Part shown: positions 1 to 6,873 of the stretch, piece by piece
How positions within the stretch are numbered: the stretch's first letter is position 1
Layout: each line of letters starts with the position of its first letter
NCBI GenBank assembly: GCA_902727905.1
Contig: CACVAR010000346.1
Location: 1-15,049, forward strand
DNA length: 15,049 nt
Direction of reading: 5' to 3'
Source: an uncultured Sulfurovum sp.
GTDB taxonomy: Bacteria > Campylobacterota > Campylobacteria > Campylobacterales > Sulfurovaceae
Position numbers and translations under genes: made by a program
The notes under the pieces: generated by a model
Seen by the model: only the letters and a program-made list of their open reading frames with translations
Databases searched by the model: none
What the model was told of the DNA's origin: nothing

Positions 1-77
1 ACCCCAGCAGCCATTGAGACTAAAATACCTGCTAGGAGTGCGTTTTGAACAAAGTCATATGAGAGTGCTTCTATCAT
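1..77 (-). CDS. znuB: ZnuB-type zinc ABC transporter permease, N-terminal fragment
   Basis: Only the first 25 codons are inside the window. The minus-strand reading starts at an ATG at 77-75 and gives MIEALSYDFVQNALLAGILV followed by SMAAG, the usual amphipathic start and first membrane helix of ZnuB/TroC-type (ABC-3 family) permeases. The ATG overlaps the znuC stop as ATGA (77-74), which indicates translational coupling. The protein would form the inner-membrane channel for zinc delivered by ZnuA and powered by ZnuC. The identity rests on this short match plus the gene order znuA-znuC-znuB. The choice of zinc over manganese follows from the histidine-rich ZnuA upstream. Confidence 0.8.
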   Translation of the reverse strand, partial: MIEALSYDFVQNALLAGILVSMAAG

Positions 78-826
78 TTAGTATCTCCTACATTATTATT
101 GTCATTTAATTTATTAAACAGTTCAACTTCACAAAAGTGTTGTGTTGGATTACTGCTTGTTGCTGTAAGTCCTGAGACATCATGGTATGAGAGGGTTTTA
201 TTGATGTGTACAACTTTATTGGCATACTGCATAATCACAGAAATATCATGACTGACAACAATAATGGTGATGTAAGAGTTGAGTTTTTCAAGTAATTCAT
301 AGATCTTTTTTTGTCCTTCAACATCTATACTCGCTGTTGGCTCATCTAAAATTAAAATTTTTGGATGAGCACATAAGGCACGGGCTATCATAACCCTTTG
401 TCTTTGTCCACCTGAGAGTGAGCCAATTTTCTCATTGGCAAACTCTTCCATACCTACTTGGGCTAAAGCACCTAATGCACAGAGTTTTTCTTCTTTAGAA
501 TAGCCAAAAAGAGGACGTTTTGTTCCAATGTGACCCATAAGCACAACTTCAATGACTTTAATAGGAAAATCAGTGTTCACATTTGTATTTTGGGGTACAT
601 AACCAATCTTAGCTAGATTTTTTTTAGGAAGTTCTCCAAAGGTATGAATGCTTCCATCTTTAACAGAGTTGATTCCTAAAACCAGTTTTAGCAGTGTAGA
701 TTTTCCTCCACCATTTGGTCCGATAATGGCTAGAAAGTCGTTTTCTTTAACAGTAAGGTTGACATTTTCTAAGATGACTTGTTTGTCATAAGAGAATGAA
801 AGGTCTTTAATTTCAATGATGGACAT
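74..826 (-). CDS. znuC: Zinc ABC transporter ATP-binding protein ZnuC
   Basis: This is the ATPase of a metal importer, 250 residues from the ATG at 826-824. It has a full set of ABC motifs: Walker A GPNGGGKST at about residues 36-44, the Q-loop in YVPQN near 79, signature LSGGQRQR at 137-144, Walker B ILILDEP at 157-163 and the H-loop His193 in VVSHD. The C-terminal tail contains an HFCEVEL segment (His230, Cys232) that could touch metal, which is inference. An in-frame TTG at 850-848 would add eight residues and overlap znuA. I prefer the ATG because the protein then begins directly at the beta strand of the ABC fold. Neither start has a good ribosome binding site. The gene lies 7 bases after znuA and overlaps znuB by 4, so translation is probably coupled along the operon. 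Confidence 0.93.
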   Translation of the reverse strand: MSIIEIKDLSFSYDKQVILENVNLTVKENDFLAIIGPNGGGKSTLLKLVLGINSVKDGSIHTFGELPKKNLAKIGYVPQNTNVNTDFPIKVIEVVLMGHIGTKRPLFGYSKEEKLCALGALAQVGMEEFANEKIGSLSGGQRQRVMIARALCAHPKILILDEPTASIDVEGQKKIYELLEKLNSYITIIVVSHDISVIMQYANKVVHINKTLSYHDVSGLTATSSNPTQHFCEVELFNKLNDNNNVGDTK

Positions 827-833
827 GGCAGAA

Positions 834-1685
834 CTACTTTTTTTGAGCAATGGCTTTGGCTAACATTTTAAGGTTTTCTGCCCAGTTTGAAGCCAATGGT
901 GAAGCCTTTATAACTTCAATATTTAAACTTTTTGCAATGTTTTTACTTGCTTTATCTGAAAATTCTGGTTGTGTAAAAATAGCGTGAACTTTTTCTTTTT
1001 TTGCTTGTTCTATAAGTGCTACTAATGCTTTCATTTTTGGTTCTTTACCTTCAACTTCAACAGGTAATTGTCTTAAGTCATAACGTTTAGCAAAATATCC
1101 CCAAGATGGATGAAAAACCATAAAGGCTGAATTTTTAGGGGTATCTTTGAGGATTTCTTGTAGCTCTTTATGAAGTGTATCTAACTCATTTAAATAGGCT
1201 TCATAGTTTTTTAAATATTCGGCTTTATTCTCCTCATCTAAAGCCACCAATGTTTCATAAACATTTTTAGCAATAACCTTCACATTAATTGGGTCCACCC
1301 AAACATGAGGATCTATTTTTTCATGGGTGTGCTTGTTGTGTCCATGAGCAGTACAAATATGTTTTACATGATATTTTTCCATGCCCCTGGTGCTGTCTAC
1401 GAAAAGTAGTTTTTTGTTTACGTTTTGGAATCTATAAAGCCATATATTTTCAAACTCTACACCCATAGCAAAATAGACAGTTGCTTTTGAAATGTCTTTC
1501 ATTTGAGAAGGTTTAGGTTCGTAATCGTGAGGAGAAGAGCCTTTTTCGACTATGACAGTTACATTCACCTGTTCAGCACCTATTTTCTCAACAAAAACTT
1601 TTTGAGGGGCGAGGCTAACAGCCACTTCAAGTTTGGCGAAGCTTAGGTTTGTTAGAAGAAATAATAAGAGAAAGAGTTTTTTCAT
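834..1685 (-). CDS. znuA: Periplasmic zinc-binding protein ZnuA
   Basis: This is a cluster A-I solute-binding protein (ZnuA/TroA family) that captures metal in the periplasm and hands it to ZnuB/ZnuC. A signal peptide covers residues 1-17 (MKKLFLLLFLLTNLSFA), with likely cleavage before KLEV. Probable ligands are His53 in SSPHDYEP, His127 in DPHVW and His192 in VFHPSW. A histidine-rich loop lies just before the second ligand (His106, 109, 114, 116, 119 and 121), which in this family marks zinc rather than manganese proteins. The segment where many relatives carry an Asp ligand (a DPL-type motif) reads ASPLASNW here, with Ser262. The ATG at 1685-1683 has AGGA about nine bases upstream. It is the first gene of the znuACB operon and is divergent from gyrA. 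Confidence 0.93.
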   Translation of the reverse strand: MKKLFLLLFLLTNLSFAKLEVAVSLAPQKVFVEKIGAEQVNVTVIVEKGSSPHDYEPKPSQMKDISKATVYFAMGVEFENIWLYRFQNVNKKLLFVDSTRGMEKYHVKHICTAHGHNKHTHEKIDPHVWVDPINVKVIAKNVYETLVALDEENKAEYLKNYEAYLNELDTLHKELQEILKDTPKNSAFMVFHPSWGYFAKRYDLRQLPVEVEGKEPKMKALVALIEQAKKEKVHAIFTQPEFSDKASKNIAKSLNIEVIKASPLASNWAENLKMLAKAIAQKK

Positions 1686-1716
1686 GAGGTATCCTAATTC
1701 AAGAAATTTAGGTGGA

Positions 1717-1725
1717 ATAATAGCA
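1717..1725 (-). promoter_or_regulatory. Candidate extended -10 promoter of the znuACB operon
   Basis: Read on the minus strand this is TGCTATTAT, a TG-n extended -10 element, 32 bases upstream of the znuA ATG. The region further upstream is almost pure A/T with no convincing -35 box, as is common in Campylobacterota promoters. A perfect palindrome occupies the -35 region. Confidence 0.5.
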
Positions 1726-1727
1726 TA

Positions 1728-1748
1728 ATTTTTTATTTAATAAAAAAT
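1728..1748. repeat. Perfect 21-base AT-only palindrome beside the znuA promoter
   Basis: Arms ATTTTTTATT and AATAAAAAAT flank a single central T with no mismatch. It sits directly upstream of the candidate znuA -10 element, where a repressor such as Zur or another Fur-family protein would act. Because it is entirely A/T in an AT-rich intergenic region, chance or DNA curvature is also possible. Confidence 0.4.
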
Positions 1749-1770
1749 AATATATTTAAGAGCTTTTAGC

Positions 1771-1776
1771 TATAAT
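1771..1776 (+). promoter_or_regulatory. Candidate -10 box of gyrA
   Basis: A perfect TATAAT preceded by TTTTAGC, which would give a leader of about 40 bases before the gyrA ATG. There is no -35 box but the upstream DNA is T/A-rich. A second perfect TATAAT at 1799-1804 would give a leader of only about 14 bases, just enough to hold the ribosome binding site, so either or both may be used. Confidence 0.5.
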
Positions 1777-1824
1777 ATCTACCAATTTTATAACCATATA
1801 TAATATAGTATACAAAGGAAGTTT

Positions 1825-4323
1825 ATGAGCGATGAGTTTGACGAAAATTTAGACATACAAACTGTAAAAATTGAAGAGAGTATGAAAGGTTCTTACCTTG
1901 ACTACTCTATGTCAGTTATTGTTGGACGTGCCTTACCTGATGCACGTGATGGCTTAAAACCTGTACACCGAAGAATACTTTATGCGATGAATGAATTAAA
2001 CCTTTCTCATAGAGCTGCTTATAAAAAGTCAGCAAGAATTGTTGGTGACGTTATTGGTAAGTATCACCCACATGGTGATAATTCAGTTTATGATGCTTTG
2101 GTTCGTATGGCACAAGATTTTTCATTAAGAGCACCTCTTGTTGATGGTCAAGGAAACTTTGGTTCAGTTGATGGTGATAATGCAGCTGCGATGAGATACA
2201 CCGAAGCACGTATGACAAGTCTTTCAGAAGAGTTACTTCGTGATTTAGATAAAGATACAGTAGATTTTACGCCTAACTACGATGACTCTATGTCTGAGCC
2301 TGATGTTCTTCCCTCTCGTGTACCTAATTTACTTCTAAATGGTTCATCTGGTATTGCTGTAGGTATGGCGACAAATATTCCTCCTCATCGTATGGATGAG
2401 CTTATTGAAGCACTTTTACACATACTTGATAATCCTTCTTGTGATGATTCTGAACTTCTTTCTATTGTTAAGGGACCTGATTTCCCAACAGGTGGTATTA
2501 TCTTTGGTAAGAAAGGTATTACTGATGCTTATACTACAGGTAGAGGGCGTATTAAGGTACGGGCTAAGACCCACATAGAAGAGAAGAAGAGTAAAGAAGT
2601 AATTGTTGTAGATGAACTTCCTTATCAGGTAAACAAGTCTCGTCTTATTGAAAATATTGCACATTTAGTACGTGACAAGCAAATTGAAGGTATTTCAGAG
2701 ATTCGTGATGAGTCTGACCGTGAAGGTATGCGAATTGTTATTGAGCTTAAGCGTGATGCTATGTCTGATATTGTTTTAAACAATCTCTTTAAGCAAACAA
2801 GTATGCAAAATACTTTTGGAATTATTATGTTGGCAATTGCGAACAAAGAGCCTAAAATTTTTAAACTTCGTGAGATGCTTGAGCTTTTCTTACGTCATAG
2901 AAAAACAGTTATTATTAGAAGAACTATTTTTGATCTTGAAAAAGCAAAAGCAAGAGCGCATATTTTAGAAGGTCTAAAAATTGCTGTTGATAATATTGAT
3001 GAAGTTATTCGTATCATTAGAGAGAGTGAAGATACTGAGACAGCTAAAACTGCCTTGATGCAAAACTTTTCTCTTTCAGAAATTCAATCTCATGCAATTT
3101 TAGAGATGAAACTTAGAAGACTTACAGGTCTTGAAGTTGAAAAGATTGAGAATGAGTTAAAAGAGCTTTATGCACTTATTGAGTACTTAGAGTCAATCTT
3201 AAAGAGTGAAGATATTCTTAATGGTATTATTGTTGATGAATTGAAAGAGATTGGTAATGCCTTTAAGTCGGAAAGACGTACAGAGATTATTGATGACTAC
3301 GATGACATTGATGTAGAAGATTTAATTCCAAACGAGCCAATGGTTGTTACCATTACACACCGTGGATATATTAAACGTGTTCCTGTAAAACAGTATGAAC
3401 AGCAGAAACGTGGTGGGAAAGGTAAGATTGCTGTTACTACGCATGATGATGACTTTATAGAACAGTTTTTTATTTCTGCTACCCATGATACCTTGATGTT
3501 TGTAACGGATATGGGGCAGCTTTATTGGTTGAAAGTTTATAGAATTCCAGAGGGTTCAAGAACAGCAAAAGGTAAGGCCGTTGTGAATCTTATTAATCTT
3601 AAGAAAGATGAAAAGATAATGTCTATTATTCCTACGACTGATTTTGAAGAGGACAAAGGTTTAGCCTTTTTTACTAAAAACGGTATTGTTAAACGTACTA
3701 ACTTAAAAGAGTATTCAAACATTAGAACCAATGGTGTCAGAGCAATTAATTTAGACGAAGATGATGAAATTGTAACAGCTAAAATTGTATTACCTGAAAC
3801 ACAATGGCTTTTTGTAACGACTAAAAAAGGTCAATGTATTCGATTTAAAGTAGAAGATGCAAGAGAAATTGGACGTGTTGCACGTGGTGTTGCTGCGATT
3901 AAATTTAAAATAGAGGGTGACTTTGTTTGTGGTGCAACAACCATTGAGAATGAAGAATCAGAATTACTAATGCTAAGTGAAAAAGGTATTGGTAAGCGTA
4001 CAACAGCATCAGAGTATAGAGAACAGAGTCGTGCAGGTAAAGGGGTTATTTCTATGAAACTCTCTACAAAAACTGGTGATGTTGTTGGTGTTGTACTTGT
4101 AGAAGATGACAAAGATATGATGTGTCTTACTTCTGTAGGTAAAATGATACGTGTTGACATGGAAACCATACGAAAAGCAGGGCGTAATACTTCAGGTGTT
4201 AAAGTGGTTAATGTTGAGAAAAAAGACATTGTTGTGAGTATGGCAAAGTGTCCTAAAGAAGAGGCAGAAGATCCAGATGTTGTTAATGAAGAAATTTTAG
4301 ACGACAATAACGAAGAAAAATAG
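1825..4323 (+). CDS. gyrA: DNA gyrase subunit A
   Basis: This is the cleavage and re-joining subunit of DNA gyrase, which introduces negative supercoils together with GyrB. It is 832 residues, normal for the family, and continuous. The N-terminal winged-helix/tower part starts with the conserved GSYLDYSMSVIVGRALPDAR block, and the catalytic tyrosine is Tyr125 in AAAMRYTEAR. The quinolone-resistance region reads HPHGDNSVYD at 81-90, so the E. coli Ser83 position is Asn86 and the Asp87 position is Asp90. The C-terminal beta-pinwheel follows, opened by a GyrA box QKRGGKG at 527-533, which separates gyrase from topoisomerase IV. The protein ends in an acidic tail. AAGGAAG at 1815-1821 is the ribosome binding site. 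It appears to be transcribed alone. Confidence 0.98.
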   Translation: MSDEFDENLDIQTVKIEESMKGSYLDYSMSVIVGRALPDARDGLKPVHRRILYAMNELNLSHRAAYKKSARIVGDVIGKYHPHGDNSVYDALVRMAQDFSLRAPLVDGQGNFGSVDGDNAAAMRYTEARMTSLSEELLRDLDKDTVDFTPNYDDSMSEPDVLPSRVPNLLLNGSSGIAVGMATNIPPHRMDELIEALLHILDNPSCDDSELLSIVKGPDFPTGGIIFGKKGITDAYTTGRGRIKVRAKTHIEEKKSKEVIVVDELPYQVNKSRLIENIAHLVRDKQIEGISEIRDESDREGMRIVIELKRDAMSDIVLNNLFKQTSMQNTFGIIMLAIANKEPKIFKLREMLELFLRHRKTVIIRRTIFDLEKAKARAHILEGLKIAVDNIDEVIRIIRESEDTETAKTALMQNFSLSEIQSHAILEMKLRRLTGLEVEKIENELKELYALIEYLESILKSEDILNGIIVDELKEIGNAFKSERRTEIIDDYDDIDVEDLIPNEPMVVTITHRGYIKRVPVKQYEQQKRGGKGKIAVTTHDDDFIEQFFISATHDTLMFVTDMGQLYWLKVYRIPEGSRTAKGKAVVNLINLKKDEKIMSIIPTTDFEEDKGLAFFTKNGIVKRTNLKEYSNIRTNGVRAINLDEDDEIVTAKIVLPETQWLFVTTKKGQCIRFKVEDAREIGRVARGVAAIKFKIEGDFVCGATTIENEESELLMLSEKGIGKRTTASEYREQSRAGKGVISMKLSTKTGDVVGVVLVEDDKDMMCLTSVGKMIRVDMETIRKAGRNTSGVKVVNVEKKDIVVSMAKCPKEEAEDPDVVNEEILDDNNEEK

Positions 4324-4354
4324 TTCCATTTTTCTTTTCGATTTTTCTATCTAT

Positions 4355-4375
4355 GGGCTTAGTTAACCTAAGTCT
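4355..4375 (+). terminator. Weak candidate terminator hairpin after gyrA
   Basis: GGGCTTAG and CTAAGTCT pair around a TTAAC loop, with two G-U pairs, followed by an A/T-rich stretch that includes ATTTTT. The T tract is not immediate, so termination here is uncertain. It is the only stem found in the first 60 bases after the gyrA stop. Confidence 0.3.
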
Positions 4376-4534
4376 AAAATTTAATTTTTCACAATTACTC
4401 CCCTTTTTTATGCTTAAGTTATATTTATTATTTGTTTAAATAATGAAGATTAAACACACTTTTTATAAAATAAAAACACTTACAAACAGTTATAGAATAG
4501 CGAATGTAAACTTTTGTTAATTATTATTAGTAAC

Positions 4535-4553
4535 GAGAATGGTTATCATTGAA
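4535..4553. promoter_or_regulatory. Candidate Fur box
   Basis: The sequence GAGAATGGTTATCATTGAA matches the classical 19-base Fur consensus GATAATGATAATCATTATC at 13 of 19 positions, including the core AATG and ATCATT half-sites. It lies 114 bases before the start of the small exported protein gene and 211 bases after gyrA, so that downstream gene is the natural target. The distance means the promoter would either be close to the box, with a long leader, or nearer the gene with Fur acting from upstream. Confidence 0.5.
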
Positions 4554-4667
4554 ATTAGTGATTTTTTTATCACATTTTAAAAAAAACTTAAAAAAGTATT
4601 GTAATAGAATTTAATATTTGTCATAATATTCTTATAAAGGGACTAACCTAAAGGAGAGAGACGAATT

Positions 4668-5060
4668 ATGAAAAGAAAACTTTTAACCACAACTTTATTA
4701 TCAATGTCATTGTTGTCATTTAATGTATCTGCAGGAAGTAAGATGAAATGTACAGGTACAAATTGCTTTGTTGACCTTTCTGGTCTTTCACCTGCAAAAC
4801 AGGAAGTAGTTAGTACTAAGAAGTCTAGCTCTCAAGAAAGCTATAGTACTGTAATCCTTGATGATATTGAGACAATTATCTTTACTAAATATGTTATGAG
4901 TAATGATGAAGTAGCAGAATATGATTTGGAGAATATTTTACACAATAGAAGTCTACCTACATTAAATGAAGAAAATTTGCCAAATTCTGATTATTTTTGT
5001 GAAGATAATTTAAAACCTGTTATGGTTGAAAACATGGCAAATACTTATGAGTGTGCTTAA
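4668..5060 (+). CDS. Small exported four-cysteine protein of unknown function
   Basis: I do not recognise a characterised family. The 130-residue product has a clear signal peptide: positive MKRK, a hydrophobic stretch to about residue 18, and a VSA cleavage site at 20-22, leaving a mature protein of about 108 residues. Four cysteines are placed as a close pair near the new N-terminus (Cys28 and Cys33 in CTGTNC) and two near the C-terminus (Cys111 and Cys129), a layout that suits disulphide bonds in the periplasm. The middle has a Ser/Lys-rich stretch (about 49-60) and then an acidic segment beginning TVILDDIETIIF. The start has AAGGAG eleven bases upstream. It stands alone between gyrA and asd, preceded by a Fur-box-like site. 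A metal-related or stress role is only inference from that site. Confidence 0.85.
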   Translation: MKRKLLTTTLLSMSLLSFNVSAGSKMKCTGTNCFVDLSGLSPAKQEVVSTKKSSSQESYSTVILDDIETIIFTKYVMSNDEVAEYDLENILHNRSLPTLNEENLPNSDYFCEDNLKPVMVENMANTYECA

Positions 5061-5085
5061 AGATTGAACTCCCACTGTCCTATTA

Positions 5086-5104
5086 GTGAGTCTGATCGAC
5101 TCAC
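5086..5104. repeat. Strong hairpin downstream of the small exported protein gene
   Basis: GTGAGTC and GACTCAC form a perfect seven-base stem around TGATC, 25 bases after the stop codon. Neither strand has a T tract after it, so it is not a standard intrinsic terminator. It could be an mRNA 3' end stabiliser, part of a small RNA, or a protein-binding site. The right-arm heptamer GACTCAC recurs at 5162-5168. Confidence 0.5.
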
Positions 5105-5129
5105 GCTACTAAAAAAGCCAACTTCCTCT

Positions 5130-5156
5130 TAAAACTTTAAAAATAAAACTTTAAAA
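5130..5156. repeat. Two direct copies of a 13-base AT-rich element
   Basis: TAAAACTTTAAAA occurs at 5130-5142 and again at 5144-5156, a period of 14 bases, in the spacer upstream of asd. It may be simple sequence or a spaced binding site. No function can be read from it. Confidence 0.6.
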
Positions 5157-5222
5157 GCATAGACTCACACCCATTTTGTTAAAATAACATCAAAGAATAA
5201 AAATTAAAATATTTGATTATAC

Positions 5223-5228
5223 TATAAT
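5223..5228 (+). promoter_or_regulatory. Candidate -10 box of the asd-yqhA-hemE operon
   Basis: A perfect TATAAT 27 bases before the asd start, with T/A-rich DNA and no recognisable -35 box upstream. It would give a leader of about 20 bases containing the AAGGA ribosome binding site at 5246-5250. Confidence 0.55.
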
Positions 5229-5255
5229 GAGATATTTAAGCGAAAAAGGACATAT

Positions 5256-6287
5256 GTGAAACAGTATAATGTAGCTGTTGTTGGGGCAAGTGGTGCCGTT
5301 GGAGAAGAGTTATTTAGAGTTTTAGAAGAAGTTAAATTCCCTATAGCAGATCTTCTGCCATTAGCAAGTGCTAATTCTGCTGGAAATGTAATTGAATTCG
5401 CTGGAGATGAGTATAGAATCGAAGAATTAACTGAAGAAGTTTTTCAAGGACGGGATATAGATATTGCTTTCTTTTCAGCTGGTGGTAGTATCTCTGAAAA
5501 GTATGCAAAATATGCTGTTGAGTCTGGTGCTGTGGTTATTGATAATACTTCACACTTTAGAATGATAGATAACGTGCCTTTAGTTGTACCAGAAGTTAAT
5601 CCTGAAGACATTGAGTTATGGGAAGAGACAGGGATTATTGCAAATCCTAACTGTTCTACAATTCAGATGGTGCAACTACTTAAGCCACTACATGATCTTT
5701 ATGGTATTAAGCGTGTGGATGTTTCAACTTACCAAGCTGTTTCAGGTGCAGGTAAAGCAGGTATGGAAGAGTTAGTACAACAAATGCAAGACTTTTTTGC
5801 CTTTAAACTAGGAGATACAAAAGCAGAAGCATTTGCCCATCAGATTGCCTTAAATGTCATTCCTCATATCGATGTACCACAGGAGAATGGTTATACGAAA
5901 GAAGAGATGAAAATGGTTAATGAAACAGGTAAGATTATGCACACAGAGTTTGCTGTTTCTGCTACTTGTGTTCGTGTTCCTGTACTTCGCTCTCATTCAG
6001 AGGCTATCACCATTACTTTTGAAGATGATGTAGATGTTTCAGTGGAAGAAGCACGTAGAGTATTAGGTGAATTTGAAAATGTTACTGTTATTGATGATAT
6101 TGAAAATAATGAATATCCTATGCCAATGACAGCAACAGATACAGATGAAACTTATGTTGGAAGAATTAGAAAAGATATCTCGTCTCCAAATATTTTACAT
6201 ATTTGGGGTGTGGCAGATCAAGTGAGAGTAGGAGCAGCAACAAATGCTGTACGTATTGCTCAAAAGTGGATGAAATTAGAGGCTTAA
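5256..6287 (+). CDS. asd: Aspartate-semialdehyde dehydrogenase
   Basis: It reduces aspartyl phosphate to aspartate semialdehyde with NADPH, the branch point to lysine, diaminopimelate, threonine and methionine. The 343-residue product has the nucleotide-binding GASGAVGEE at 10-18, catalytic Cys133 in NPNCSTIQ, Gln160 and the SGAGKAG loop at 163-169, and substrate/catalytic residues Arg240 and His247 in CVRVPVLRSHSE. The start is GTG at 5256. An ATG two bases earlier is followed at once by TGA and cannot encode the protein. AAGGA ends five bases before the GTG. It is the first gene of a tight three-gene run, with one base separating it from the yqhA-like gene. Confidence 0.97.
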   Translation: MKQYNVAVVGASGAVGEELFRVLEEVKFPIADLLPLASANSAGNVIEFAGDEYRIEELTEEVFQGRDIDIAFFSAGGSISEKYAKYAVESGAVVIDNTSHFRMIDNVPLVVPEVNPEDIELWEETGIIANPNCSTIQMVQLLKPLHDLYGIKRVDVSTYQAVSGAGKAGMEELVQQMQDFFAFKLGDTKAEAFAHQIALNVIPHIDVPQENGYTKEEMKMVNETGKIMHTEFAVSATCVRVPVLRSHSEAITITFEDDVDVSVEEARRVLGEFENVTVIDDIENNEYPMPMTATDTDETYVGRIRKDISSPNILHIWGVADQVRVGAATNAVRIAQKWMKLEA

Positions 6288-6288
6288 G

Positions 6289-6873
6289 ATGGCAGATAAA
6301 GATTGTAAAAATCAAGAGATAGAAGAAAGAATTAAAATAGATAGAGCTAATAATAGTCTAATAGAAAGTCTTTTTGAAGGTGCTATCTGGCGTAGTAGAT
6401 TTATTGTGATTTTTGCAGTTATTTTTGGTCTACTTGGGGCGATTGTACTTTTTGTTGTTGCCTCAATGGATATTTGGAATGTTGCTGTTTATACATTTAA
6501 TACCATTATAACACATGCCCATCCAGAAAATTTTCATGAAGATATTGTTGCAGGGATTATAGGGGCTGTTGATCTCTATTTAATTGCTGTAGTTATGTTT
6601 ATTTTTTCTTTTGGTATTTATGAGTTGTTTATTTCAGAGATAGATGAAGCATCGGGTAGTAATGGTAGTCAAATATTAGCCATTCATTCACTCGATCAAC
6701 TCAAAGATAAGATTGCGAAAGTTATTGTTATGGTTTTAGTAGTAAACTTTTTTCAAAGAGTTTTACATACAAAGTTTACTACACCAGTAGAGCTATTGTA
6801 TTTTGCGTTATCAATTACAGCATTGTCTGTAGGATTATATTTTTTAGGGAAAGTAGGTAAAAAAAGTGAGTAA
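6289..6873 (+). CDS. yqhA: YqhA/UPF0114 family inner-membrane protein
   Basis: This 194-residue protein has four predicted membrane helices (about 37-59, 85-113, 142-155 and 167-187) after a charged cytoplasmic N-terminus. The segment GIYELFISEIDEA at 109-121 and the SLDQLKDKIAKVI stretch at 134-146 are hallmarks of the YqhA (UPF0114) family, whose molecular function is not established as far as I know. The ATG follows the asd stop after a single base, and the ribosome binding site (AGAGG) is inside the asd end. Its own stop lies eight bases inside hemE, so all three genes are probably co-transcribed and translationally coupled. The symbol is given by family resemblance only. Confidence 0.85.
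   Translation: MADKDCKNQEIEERIKIDRANNSLIESLFEGAIWRSRFIVIFAVIFGLLGAIVLFVVASMDIWNVAVYTFNTIITHAHPENFHEDIVAGIIGAVDLYLIAVVMFIFSFGIYELFISEIDEASGSNGSQILAIHSLDQLKDKIAKVIVMVLVVNFFQRVLHTKFTTPVELLYFALSITALSVGLYFLGKVGKKSE

Larger units (their letters stand above)
4324..4667. other. 344-base non-coding region between gyrA and the small exported protein gene
   Basis: No credible gene is visible. The region holds a weak hairpin after gyrA (4355-4375), a Fur-box-like sequence (4535-4553), a GTGAT/ATCAC inverted repeat around six T residues (4558-4573), several -10-like hexamers (TAGAAT at 4605-4610, CATAAT at 4622-4627, TATAAA at 4633-4638), and a strong ribosome binding site AAGGAG at 4651-4656 for the following gene. 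Confidence 0.6.

Noticed and set aside
824..850. TTG at 850-848 as the znuC start
   Set aside because: It would add eight residues not typical of the ABC fold and overlap znuA by 17 bases with no ribosome site. The ATG at 826 begins directly at the conserved fold.
2080..2094. Asn86 in GyrA as a possible quinolone-resistance substitution
   Set aside because: Asn at this position is the wild-type residue in Helicobacter GyrA, so it is probably the natural state in this lineage rather than an acquired mutation.
3831..4307. A 158-codon open frame on the minus strand inside gyrA
   Set aside because: It is antisense to a conserved coding region, is Ser/Thr/Pro-rich as expected for a mirror frame, and shows no family resemblance or start signals.
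4558..4573. GTGAT-N6-ATCAC inverted repeat resembling a CRP/FNR-family operator
   Set aside because: The spacing between half-sites is two bases longer than the usual CRP (GTGA-N6-TCAC) or FNR-type (TTGAT-N4-ATCAA) sites, and the loop is a pure T run, so it is more likely a chance hairpin.
4540..4581. A 13-codon frame beginning within the Fur-box-like sequence
   Set aside because: It has no convincing ribosome binding site, its composition is just AT-rich sequence, and nothing suggests it is translated.
5177..5189. TGTTA-AAA-TAACA palindrome as an operator for asd
   Set aside because: Five-base arms of mostly A/T are common by chance in this AT-rich spacer, and it matches no regulator consensus that I can name with confidence.
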